Source: Shinella granuli
Lineage (GTDB): Bacteria; Pseudomonadota; Alphaproteobacteria; Rhizobiales; Rhizobiaceae
Length of the DNA stretch: 64,000 nucleotides
NCBI RefSeq assembly: GCF_004341885.1
Contig: NZ_SLVX01000010.1
Span: 119,593-183,592, forward strand
Direction of reading: 5' to 3'
The position numbers and the translations under genes are program-made. This document shows positions 47,969 to 55,635 of the stretch, piece by piece. Below the pieces are notes generated by a model, which saw nothing but the letters and a program-made list of their open reading frames with translations, did no database searches and was not told where the DNA came from. Within the stretch, counting starts at the first letter, position 1; every line of letters begins with the position of its first letter.

Positions 47969-48033
47969 TCGGTCCAAAGGGCCAAACGGATTGGCGGTGG
48001 ACGCGCCAAGAACGCTCTGCATGTTTGAATCCA

Positions 48034-48077
48034 GAGCATCCTGCATTCAGGCTATTCTGCCTGGGTGCAGGATGCTC
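48034..48077. terminator. Long nested hairpin between convergent operons
   Basis: GAGCATCCTGCA (48034-48045) and TGCAGGATGCTC (48066-48077) form a perfect 12-bp stem. The loop holds a second stem, CAGGC (48048-48052) with GCCTG (48059-48063). The dhaL stop codon and last codons lie inside it. It sits between the phosphatase and dhaL ends and is a good bidirectional terminator candidate. Confidence 0.6.
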
Positions 48078-48702
48078 CGGCGATAGCCTTGATGAGTGCG
48101 GCGGCGGACACCGCGCCGGGATCGGCATGGCCAAGCGAGCGCTCACGCAGGCGTGCGGCGCGGCCCTTGGTGGCGATCATCGTGGCAGTGGCGGCCGCGC
48201 CGTTTTCAGCGGCGTTTTCCACGGCCTTCCAGAAATCCGGTTTTGAAAGATTGCTGGCAACTCCTGCCGTGGCAGCCTCGGCGGCCGGCAACCAGACGTC
48301 GAGCATGGTCTTGTCGCCGCGCTGCGCCTTTCCGCGGTCGCGGATACCCTCGGAAATGGCGCCCAGCATGTCTCGGCAGGCGGCAAGATCGAGCTGATCA
48401 CGGTCCGCGAGCGCTTGTGCGGCGCGCCGGAAGCCCGTCGCATAAAGCGGCCCGGTGGAAGCGCCGACGGCGTTGAGGAAACCGGACGCGGCCGTCGACA
48501 GCACGTCGGACGGGCTCGCGGTATCGAGATCGAGCGTGGAGAGGGCGGCGTTCACCGCCTTGAAGCCGATCGACATGGTGATGCCGTGGTCGCCATCGCC
48601 GATGGCGCCGTCGAGTTCGGACAGGTGATCCTTTTCCGTCTCGATCACCTCGGACATCCGTTCGAACATCCGGGCAAGCACTCGCGTCGCAGTTTCCGAC
48701 AT
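48052..48702 (-). CDS. dhaL: Dihydroxyacetone kinase subunit DhaL (set 1)
   Basis: A 216-residue nucleotide-binding subunit of a ketose kinase. The Mg-ADP motif LDGAIGDGDHG gives Asp31, Asp36 and Asp38, matching the three metal-binding aspartates of E. coli DhaL. GASTGPLYATGFRRAAQAL and GDKTMLDVWLPAAEA are typical helices. ATG 48702 has AGGGGAGGAAGAC upstream. It is encoded 28 bp after the SorC-DhaK fusion gene and is the last gene of the operon. No DhaM phosphotransfer subunit is encoded nearby. Confidence 0.93.
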   Translation of the reverse strand: MSETATRVLARMFERMSEVIETEKDHLSELDGAIGDGDHGITMSIGFKAVNAALSTLDLDTASPSDVLSTAASGFLNAVGASTGPLYATGFRRAAQALADRDQLDLAACRDMLGAISEGIRDRGKAQRGDKTMLDVWLPAAEAATAGVASNLSKPDFWKAVENAAENGAAATATMIATKGRAARLRERSLGHADPGAVSAAALIKAIAGASCTQAE

Positions 48703-48730
48703 GTCTTCCTCCCCTTGAGCGCAGGCGGCC

Positions 48731-50848
48731 TCAGCCTCGCGCGGCTCCGTCCGTTTCAGGCGCATTGATGCTCAGGATCGCCGTCTGGCACGGATGGTGC
48801 AGCAGGTCGGTGAGCTGGCGGTCGAGATGCAGGATCGAGATGGAGGCCCCCACCATGTCGAGCGAGGTGCAATAGTGCCCGACCCAGTTGGCCTCGATCG
48901 TGATGTTCTTGGCGGACAGCCGCTGCTCCACCCGGCGGAACAGGATGTAGAGTTCCATCAGCGGCGTTGCGCCGAAGGAGTTGACGAGAACCGCCACCCG
49001 ATCCCCGGGCTCGGCCTTCATCTCCTTGAATATGTTGTCCATGATCGTATCGACGATCTCGTCTGCGGTGCGGATGCGCTCGCGCGAGACCCCGGGTTCG
49101 CCATGGATGCCCATGCCGAGCTCCATGTCGTCGGGACCGATCTCGAAATTGTGCCGCCGCGTCTGCGGCATGGAGCAGGATTCGAGCGCGACGCCCACCG
49201 TATAGGTGCGGTCATTCGCCTTGCGGGTCACGGCCTCGCATTCATCGAGCGTCATGCCGCGGTCGCAGGCCGCACCCGCTACCTTGAAGACGAAGAAATT
49301 GCCGGCGACGCCGCGCCGGCCTTCCTTGTCTTCGACCGGCGAGGAGACGATATCGTCGGTGGTCAGCACGGTGCGGATGGGAATGCCCTGTTCCTCGACC
49401 AGTTCGGCGGCCATCTCGAAGTTCATCACATCGCCGGCATAGTTGCCGTAGACGAAGAGCACGCCCGCGCCGCCGGAGGCGGCTACGGCGCATTTGGCGA
49501 TCGGATCCGGCGGCGGGGAGGAAAAGATGTTGCCGATCGCCACCGCGTCGGCCAGTCCCTTGCCGACATAGCCGACGAAGCAGGGCTCGTGCCCGGTGCC
49601 GCCGCCGATGACGAGGCCGACCTTGCCGGGCCGCGGGCCGTTGCGGGCGACGAGCGCGCGGCGCGAATTGCCGATCGGCTGGAGATAGGGCTTGTGCGCG
49701 GCGATCAGTCCGTCGAGCATCTCCTCGACTACATCATTGGGATTGTTGAGGAACTTCTTGACGTGGGTGCGATAGGCGTTGGCGACGGGCGTGCTCTTCT
49801 GGCGCTGAGAGAGCTTGCCGTCGAGGCTCGTCACGCCATCGGCGCGCAGGATACCGGCGCCGGTCGCCGCGTCCGTCACCAGCACGTTGACATAGCCCCC
49901 ACGCAGCGCCGCCAGCAAAGCCGGCACCTTGTCGAAACCGCCCGCGACGGCGACGCGGGTGCCGATGCCACGCAGCATCTCCAGCGAGATACCGATCGTA
50001 CGATCATCGAGGGGACCGGCGATGTGGCGGCCGCGCTCGTCGATGAAACGCCCGGCAAGCACGCCGGCGGCGCCCTTTGCGAGATAATGCTGCAAAGGCA
50101 CGGATTCGAAGAAGCCGCTGGTGTGGATCGTCGAATTGGGACGGAGGGAGGAAATGCCGAAGACGATGCGGTTGGCGCGGGAAAGCGTGTCGAACTGTTC
50201 GCGGATCAGCGGCTCGGCCAGCAGCATGTCGTGCATCTGCGCGGAGGCGACGATGGCGGGGGCGGTGATGTTGACGCAGCGGGCGGAGATGGCGCGGGCG
50301 ACGGCGGCCGTCGTCAGCTCCGGCGTATAGGCGAAGCTGGCGGTCGTGCCGCCGGTCGCCTGGACGACGGTGACATCCTGCAACGGGGCCATGTCCAGAT
50401 GCTCGCCGACGGAGAGGACCGTGCGGCCCCAGGCGACGGCGAGTGTGTCGCCGGACTTGATCATCTTGGAAAGCGCCTGCGCGCCGGCAGCACCCAGCCT
50501 GCCGATCAGCGGGCGCGTGTTGTCGTCGTTCGGCACGACGAGACAATCGGCGAGGCCGAAATGGCGCTTCAGCTCCTGCGCGATGGTGAGCGAGGCGAGG
50601 CGGGCGGGCTCGATGGAGATGTTGACGATACCCTTTTCGCGGGCGTCGGCGAGGTAGCTGTTGACGGTGGCGCGCGAGACGCCCATCGCCTCGGCGATCT
50701 CGCCCTGCGTCATGCCGTCTTCATAGTAGAGCCAGCAGGCCCAGACATAGGGATCGTCGCCATAGCGCAGCGGGATCGAATCGAGGCCCTCCGGCCCGTT
50801 CGCCCGGCTGATGCCGCCCTTGCGCGGCGAGGAAGTCTTCAATGCCAT
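48731..50848 (-). CDS. SorC-type transcriptional regulator fused to dihydroxyacetone kinase subunit DhaK
   Basis: A 705-residue two-part protein. Residues about 30-75 hold a helix-turn-helix (MTQGEIAEAMGVSRATVNSYL). About 80-335 form the SorC sugar-binding domain (CLVVPNDDNTRPLIGRLG, ISARCVNITAPAIV, ADGVTSLDG). From about 360 to the end is a full DhaK: GGGTGHEP, GNYAGDVMNF and GIHGEPG keep the two histidines and aspartate that bind the ketose, including the His that forms the covalent hemiaminal. The frame is continuous with no break at the junction. Regulator and kinase subunit are thus one polypeptide, which could link substrate occupancy directly to DNA binding (inference). ATG 50848 is chosen; the TTG at 50890 is less likely. 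Confidence 0.92.
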   Translation of the reverse strand: MALKTSSPRKGGISRANGPEGLDSIPLRYGDDPYVWACWLYYEDGMTQGEIAEAMGVSRATVNSYLADAREKGIVNISIEPARLASLTIAQELKRHFGLADCLVVPNDDNTRPLIGRLGAAGAQALSKMIKSGDTLAVAWGRTVLSVGEHLDMAPLQDVTVVQATGGTTASFAYTPELTTAAVARAISARCVNITAPAIVASAQMHDMLLAEPLIREQFDTLSRANRIVFGISSLRPNSTIHTSGFFESVPLQHYLAKGAAGVLAGRFIDERGRHIAGPLDDRTIGISLEMLRGIGTRVAVAGGFDKVPALLAALRGGYVNVLVTDAATGAGILRADGVTSLDGKLSQRQKSTPVANAYRTHVKKFLNNPNDVVEEMLDGLIAAHKPYLQPIGNSRRALVARNGPRPGKVGLVIGGGTGHEPCFVGYVGKGLADAVAIGNIFSSPPPDPIAKCAVAASGGAGVLFVYGNYAGDVMNFEMAAELVEEQGIPIRTVLTTDDIVSSPVEDKEGRRGVAGNFFVFKVAGAACDRGMTLDECEAVTRKANDRTYTVGVALESCSMPQTRRHNFEIGPDDMELGMGIHGEPGVSRERIRTADEIVDTIMDNIFKEMKAEPGDRVAVLVNSFGATPLMELYILFRRVEQRLSAKNITIEANWVGHYCTSLDMVGASISILHLDRQLTDLLHHPCQTAILSINAPETDGAARG

Positions 50849-50985
50849 CGGTTTCGCCGGTCCCCCTTCAGGCGGCGACCATGAAAGCAACGCCGCCGGT
50901 TTGCAACATGCTTCGGCAAAAAAGCGGCGCGCGACCCGTCACGATAGACGGGCCGCGCATCCTGGGAGGAACTCTTGGGCCGGCG

Positions 50986-51627
50986 TCAGACGAGCCGGGT
51001 GCGCGCGCCCTCGGACAATTCCTTGAGGATGATGGCGCAGGAGGTCGCGCCGGCATCGAGCACGCCGAGCGAGCGTTCGCCGAGCCGGCTGGCGCGGCCG
51101 ATCTTGGCGACGAGGTCGATCGTCGAGTCGCGGCCGGCCTCGGCGGCGGTGACCAGCACTTCCAGCGCCTCGCCGAAGGATTTTCCCTCCGCCGTCGCCT
51201 TGTCGAAGGCCTCGACGGCGGGCACGAAGGTGTCGAGCAGCGTCTTGTCACCGACCTTGGCCGAACCGATCGACTGGATGCCGGAAAGGCCGGCATGCAG
51301 CATTTTGCTGTAGGCGGCTGCGTCGATCTTCTCCACGCCTTGGATCGTCTCGGCGAATTCCGTGAACATGACGCCGTAGAGCGGGCCCATCGAGCCGCCG
51401 ATCTCCGTCATCAGCACGGTGCCGAGCGTATCGAGGGATTCGGCGAGCGGCGCATTCTTGCCCTTCAGCCGCTCGGCGGCCATGCCGAAGCCCTTGGCCA
51501 TGTTCACTCCGTGGTCGCCATCGCCGATCTTGCCGTCGATCTCGCTGAGATAGGCCCGGTTCTCGACGATCCGCTCGGCCATCGAGAGGACGATCGCGCC
51601 GCAGGACGCATTGTCGAAAGTCTGCAT
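50986..51627 (-). CDS. dhaL: Dihydroxyacetone kinase subunit DhaL (set 2)
   Basis: A 213-residue DhaL. IDGKIGDGDHG supplies Asp31, Asp36 and Asp38 for Mg-nucleotide binding. Further family blocks are GGSMGPLYGVMFTEFA and GDKTLLDTFVPAVEAFD, ending GERSLGVLDAGATSCAIIL. It is clearly diverged from the DhaL of set 1, so the two kinases probably prefer different substrates. Start ATG 51627 follows GGGAGGAAGACC, 14 bp after the dhaK stop. Confidence 0.93.
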   Translation of the reverse strand: MQTFDNASCGAIVLSMAERIVENRAYLSEIDGKIGDGDHGVNMAKGFGMAAERLKGKNAPLAESLDTLGTVLMTEIGGSMGPLYGVMFTEFAETIQGVEKIDAAAYSKMLHAGLSGIQSIGSAKVGDKTLLDTFVPAVEAFDKATAEGKSFGEALEVLVTAAEAGRDSTIDLVAKIGRASRLGERSLGVLDAGATSCAIILKELSEGARTRLV

Positions 51628-51641
51628 GGGTCTTCCTCCCG

Positions 51642-52634
51642 TCACAGGATGATCGTGCAACGCGTCTCGACATCGAGCAGCGTCTTCAGGTCGTCGTCGA
51701 GCGCCATGACGGTCAGCGTCGCACCGACCATTTCCAGCGAGGTGAAGTAGTTGCCGATCCAGGTTTTGCGGATCTTCAGGCCACGCGCCGAGATCTCGCT
51801 CTCGATCGTGTCGTTGAGGATGTAGAGCTCGTTGAGCGGCGTCGCGCCGAGGCCCGAGACCAGCACGGCGACTTCGGTGCCTTCGGGAAGATCGTGATCG
51901 TCGAGCACGATCTTCACCATGTCCCTGGCGACCTCCTCAGCCGTCTTCAGCGTCTCGACGCGCACGCCCGGCTCGCCGTGATGGCCGATGCCGACTTCCA
52001 TCGTGCCCGGCTCGATCTTGAAGTTCGGATGGCCGACGGCCGGCAGCGTGCAGGGGCCGAGGCCGACGCCGATCGAGCGGCAGTTGTCGATCGCCTTCTG
52101 CGCGGCGGCGCGGACTTCTTCGAGGCTGGCGCCGGTCGCGGCCTTCGCGCCGCCGATCTTCCACATGAAGATCTCGCCGGCGACGCCGCGGCGCTTCTCG
52201 CGTTCCTCGATCGGGGCCGAGCAGACGTCGTCATTGGCAACGACGGTCGCGACCTCGATCCCGTCCTTGGCGGCGAGCTTCGTCGCCATCTTCACGTTCA
52301 TGTTGTCCCCGGCATAGTTGCCGTAGAGCACGACGACGCCCTTGCCGCCGTTGGCTTCACGGATGGCGTCGTGGAAGCTCTTGGCGGTGGGCGAGGAGAA
52401 GAGCTCGCCGACGGCGACGGCGTCGAGCATGTTCCTGCCGGTATAGCCGATGAAGGCGGGCTCATGGCCCGAGCCGCCGCCCGTCACCACGCCGACCTTG
52501 CCGGCAAAGGGGGCCTCCCTGGCGACGACGACGCGCGGGTTTTCCGCAAGGCGCACGATATCCGAATGCGCCTTCACGAAGCCCTTCACGGTATCCTCGA
52601 CCACCAGGTCCGGGTCGTTGATGAAACGCTGCAT
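51642..52634 (-). CDS. dhaK: Dihydroxyacetone kinase subunit DhaK (set 2)
   Basis: A 330-residue ketose-binding kinase subunit. Ligand residues are His57 in GGGSGHEPA, Asp110 in GNYAGDNMN and His219 in GIGHHGEPG, each one position from E. coli His56, Asp109 and His218. It binds short ketoses such as dihydroxyacetone or erythrulose. The flanking tetritol-dehydrogenase-like gene favours a four-carbon ketose (inference). AAGGAG precedes the ATG. The dehydrogenase gene ends 36 bp upstream. Confidence 0.94.
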   Translation of the reverse strand: MQRFINDPDLVVEDTVKGFVKAHSDIVRLAENPRVVVAREAPFAGKVGVVTGGGSGHEPAFIGYTGRNMLDAVAVGELFSSPTAKSFHDAIREANGGKGVVVLYGNYAGDNMNVKMATKLAAKDGIEVATVVANDDVCSAPIEEREKRRGVAGEIFMWKIGGAKAATGASLEEVRAAAQKAIDNCRSIGVGLGPCTLPAVGHPNFKIEPGTMEVGIGHHGEPGVRVETLKTAEEVARDMVKIVLDDHDLPEGTEVAVLVSGLGATPLNELYILNDTIESEISARGLKIRKTWIGNYFTSLEMVGATLTVMALDDDLKTLLDVETRCTIIL

Positions 52635-52670
52635 GGTAACTCCTTGAGAATTGCGAGAGCCGGTCCGGGC

Positions 52671-53444
52671 TCAAAGAATGGTGTAGCCGCCGTCGATCAG
52701 AAGGTCCGCGCCATTGATCATGTCGGCGCCCGGCGAGGCCAGGAACACGGCGGCGGCGGCGATCTCTTCCGGGAAGGCGAAACGGCCGGTCGGGATGCGC
52801 TTCTTGGCGGCTTCGCCCTTCTCTCCGGCCCAGGCCTTCTTGCCGAGTTCGGTGAGCACGATGGTGGGCGAGATCGTGTTGACGGTGATGCCGTGTTTGC
52901 CCCATTCGGCGGCGAAGGTCTTGGACATGCCGATGACGCCGAACTTGGAGGCGCAATAGGCGACATGCTCCTCGATCGCCACCGTACCGGCCTGCGAGGC
53001 GAGGTTGACGATCTTGCCGCCCTTGCCGCTAGCGATCATGCGGCGGCCGACCGCCTGGGTGACGAGGAAGCTGCCCTTGAGATTGATGTCGATCGTCTTG
53101 TCCCACTGGGAAAGCGTCAGGTCTTCGGCGGGCGCCAGCGCGACGATGCCGGCGCTGTTGACCGCGATATCGATGCCGCCGAAGGCTTCGACCACGTCGG
53201 CGACGGCTTTTTCCACCGAGGCCGGGTCGGAGACGTCGCAGACGAAGGGCTTTGCCGCACCGCCGAGTTCCTCCGCCTTCGCCTTGGCGATATCGGCGTT
53301 GATGTCGAGGACCGCGACCTTCGCGCCCTTGGCCGCAAAGGCAGCGGCGATGGCCGCGCCGATGCCGGATGCGCCGCCGGTGACGAGCGCGACCTTGCCG
53401 TCGAGCGGGAAGTTGAGGTCGATCTTGGGAGGTGTGTCGGTCAT
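52671..53444 (-). CDS. SDR dehydrogenase, DthD/GolD-like polyol dehydrogenase
   Basis: A 257-residue SDR. TGGASGIG is at 22-29, NSAG near 96-99, and catalytic Ser150, Tyr163 and Lys167 lie in NLASQAGTVAIEEHVAYCASK-type sequence. Asp47 in AVLDIN favours NAD. The N-terminus IDLNFPLDGKVALVTGG and the AYCASKFGVIGMSK block resemble D-threitol/galactitol-type dehydrogenases (DthD, GolD) as I recall them. Such an enzyme would oxidise an imported polyol to the ketose phosphorylated by the kinases downstream. The substrate is inferred from context. Confidence 0.88.
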   Translation of the reverse strand: MTDTPPKIDLNFPLDGKVALVTGGASGIGAAIAAAFAAKGAKVAVLDINADIAKAKAEELGGAAKPFVCDVSDPASVEKAVADVVEAFGGIDIAVNSAGIVALAPAEDLTLSQWDKTIDINLKGSFLVTQAVGRRMIASGKGGKIVNLASQAGTVAIEEHVAYCASKFGVIGMSKTFAAEWGKHGITVNTISPTIVLTELGKKAWAGEKGEAAKKRIPTGRFAFPEEIAAAAVFLASPGADMINGADLLIDGGYTIL

Positions 53445-53472
53445 CGGTTCAGCTTTCGGATGTTGAAGAGAA

Positions 53473-53493
53473 CGGGGCGGCGAAGCCGCCCCG
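53473..53493 (-). other. Intercistronic hairpin after the ribose-type binding-protein gene
   Basis: CGGGGCGGC (53473-53481) and GCCGCCCCG (53485-53493) form a perfect 9-bp stem with a 3-nt loop, 11 bases after the stop codon on the minus strand. It is followed by a pyrimidine-rich TTCTCTTC. Partial terminator or stabiliser. Confidence 0.6.
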
Positions 53494-53504
53494 CAGATCG
53501 TGTA

Positions 53505-54491
53505 TTACTTGCGCAAGTCCAGGAGCTGGTCGACGTTCTCGGCCGTGACCGGCGTCCACGGAACATTGTATTCCTTGTCCTTGCCGTCGTTGAACGGCAT
53601 GTCCGGATACTGCGCCCAGATGTCGGACTGCGGCTTGTAATCGCCCTTCCTGGCGTGGAAGATCGCAAGATCCAGCGCACCCTGGGCCTGTGCGCGGGCG
53701 TCCTGGAGGATCGAGGTCATCGTGCCTTCCTTGACGGCGGTCAGCGCGTCGGTGACGCCGTCGATGCCGGCGATCGCGAAATCCTCGGTCTTCAGGCCCG
53801 CGGCCTTGATCGCCTCGATCGCGCCGAGCGCCATCTCGTCGTTCTGGCCGATGACGCCGTTGATCTGGCCGGGATGGGAGGTCAGCCAGTTCTCCATCAG
53901 CGTCTGGGCTTCGGCGCGCGACCAGTTGGCGGTCTGTTGCTCGAGGACCTTGACGTCCGGGCACTCGGCGAGCGCCTTCTGGTTGCCTTCCAGGCGCGAG
54001 ATCTGCGCGGACTGGCCGATCGGGCCCTCGATGATCACGACATTGCCCTTGCAGCCGATCTTGTCGAGAACGGTCTTGGCTTCCATGTAGCCGGAAACCG
54101 TGTCGTCGGAGCCGACATAGGCGGCGAGCAGGTCGGAGTTCACGCGGGTGTTGGAGCCGACGACCGGAATGCCGGCGTCGCTGGCGGCCTGCACGGCCGT
54201 CGCGCCGGCTTCGATGTCGATCGGCACGAAGATGATCGCATTGAACTTCTGCGTGATCATCGTGTTGAACTGCTCCTGCTGGACCAGCGCGTCATAGCGG
54301 CCGTCGAAGACGGTGAGCTGGACTTCGCCGCTCTTGACGGCGGGGTGCTCTTCGAGCGCGGCGGACCAGATCTGCATGAATTCCGCGTTAAGGCCGTAGG
54401 GGGCCGCGCCGATCTTCAGCTTCTCCTGGGCCAGGGCGGACGAGGCGAGCAGGGCGGTCGCCGAGGCGAGCGCGATCATCAGTTTCTTCAT
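53505..54491 (-). CDS. Ribose-type (CUT2) sugar ABC transporter, periplasmic binding protein
   Basis: A 328-residue family 2 periplasmic binding protein (RbsB-like). Signal peptide 1-21 ends SSALA. Then KLKIGAAPYGLNAEFMQIW, NAIIFVPIDIEAG, IPVVGSNTRVN, GVIGQNDEMALGAIEAIKAAG and IAGIDGVTDAL are typical ligand-site and hinge segments. CUT2 binding proteins carry monosaccharides and polyols such as erythritol. ATG 54491 follows GGAGGAGAAAGAC. Confidence 0.94.
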   Translation of the reverse strand: MKKLMIALASATALLASSALAQEKLKIGAAPYGLNAEFMQIWSAALEEHPAVKSGEVQLTVFDGRYDALVQQEQFNTMITQKFNAIIFVPIDIEAGATAVQAASDAGIPVVGSNTRVNSDLLAAYVGSDDTVSGYMEAKTVLDKIGCKGNVVIIEGPIGQSAQISRLEGNQKALAECPDVKVLEQQTANWSRAEAQTLMENWLTSHPGQINGVIGQNDEMALGAIEAIKAAGLKTEDFAIAGIDGVTDALTAVKEGTMTSILQDARAQAQGALDLAIFHARKGDYKPQSDIWAQYPDMPFNDGKDKEYNVPWTPVTAENVDQLLDLRK

Positions 54492-54577
54492 GTCTTTCTC
54501 CTCCTTTGAGAATTCCGGCCGCACTTCGGCGTGCCGTTTCGTCCACGGGCGCGGGAAGACGCCCGGTTCCTGTCGGG

Positions 54578-55582
54578 CTAGACGCCCTGGTTTCGCTTCT
54601 GGTCGAGCATGACGGCGCCGACGATGAGGGCGCCCTTGAGGACCTGCTGGTAGTAGGACTGGATGCCCATCAGATCGAGGCCGTTGTTCATGACGCCGAT
54701 GATGAGCGCACCGATCAGTGTTCCCGTCACCCGGCCGACGCCGCCCGAAAGCGAGGTGCCGCCGATGACGACCGCCGCGATGGCGTCGAGTTCGTAGGCG
54801 ATGCCGGCCTGCGGCAGGGCGGAACCCGTGCGCGCCGAGAGGATCATGCCGGCAAGGCCCGACAGCGCGCCCGAGATCACATAGACCATGAAGCGGATGC
54901 GCGTGACGTTAAGGCCGGAGGTCTTGGCCGCATGCGGGTTGCCGCCGACGGCATAGATGTAGCGGCCGAAGCGCGTGCGGGTCAGCACCCACCAGGAGAC
55001 GAGGAAGACCGCGGCGAGCAGGATGACCGGCATCGGAATGCCGAGGATGTTGCCCGTGCCGATCCAGCGGAATTCCGGGGAGAGCGCCGGCACCGGCTTG
55101 CCGCCGCCATAGATGAGGGTCGCGCCGCGGGCGGCCGAGAGCATGCCGAGCGTCGCCACGAAGGCGGGCACGGAAAAGCGCGAGACGATGAGGCCGACCA
55201 GCGCGCCGCAGCCGACGCCGACGAGGATGCCGGCGGCGAGCGCCACCACCATCGGGTAGGGCGCGCCGGCAATGCCGGCCGTTGCCGAACTGGTCACGAA
55301 GCTGGCGCTCACCATGCCGGCCAGCGCGACGACCGAGCCGACCGAAAGGTCGATGCCGCGGGTCAGGATGACGAAGGTCATGCCGATGGCGAGCACGCCG
55401 TTGATCGACGTCTGCAGCAGCACGTTGGAAATGTTGCCGGGCGTCAGGAAGAATTCGTTGGACACCGAGAGGATGGCGACGAGCAGCAGGAAGGCGAGGA
55501 AGATGCCGTATTCCTGCACGATCAGCCGGCGGCGATCGGAATTCAGCCAACTGCTGGCGGTCTTGTTCTCGATACTGGTCAC
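54578..55582 (-). CDS. Ribose-type (CUT2) sugar ABC transporter permease
   Basis: A 334-residue permease with eight to ten helices. NEFFLTPGNISNVLLQTSINGVLAIGMTFVILTRGIDLSVGSV is covered in short hallmark blocks such as GMTFVILTRGIDLSVG, and later NPHAAKTSGLNV and IGGTSLSGGVGRVTGTLIG. GTG 55582 has AGAGGTGA at good spacing. The ATG at 55600 lacks a ribosome site. Lies between the ATPase and binding-protein genes. Confidence 0.93.
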   Translation of the reverse strand: MTSIENKTASSWLNSDRRRLIVQEYGIFLAFLLLVAILSVSNEFFLTPGNISNVLLQTSINGVLAIGMTFVILTRGIDLSVGSVVALAGMVSASFVTSSATAGIAGAPYPMVVALAAGILVGVGCGALVGLIVSRFSVPAFVATLGMLSAARGATLIYGGGKPVPALSPEFRWIGTGNILGIPMPVILLAAVFLVSWWVLTRTRFGRYIYAVGGNPHAAKTSGLNVTRIRFMVYVISGALSGLAGMILSARTGSALPQAGIAYELDAIAAVVIGGTSLSGGVGRVTGTLIGALIIGVMNNGLDLMGIQSYYQQVLKGALIVGAVMLDQKRNQGV

Positions 55583-55635
55583 GGTGTCACCTCTTGCCAT
55601 GCGGGGTTGGATGCGTCGGTCGGGTCTCGTTCCGG

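Noticed and set aside
48787..48802. Sigma-54-like TGGCACG-N4-GTGCA on the plus strand
   Set aside because: It lies inside the dhaK coding part, points against the operon, and no plus-strand gene follows.
48794..50884. 696-codon plus-strand open frame
   Set aside because: Exact antisense of the SorC-DhaK gene, whose domains and motifs are unambiguous.
51894..54509. 871-codon plus-strand open frame
   Set aside because: Antisense shadow of the dhaK, SDR and binding-protein genes in GC-rich DNA. It crosses three well-supported genes and has no recognisable domain.
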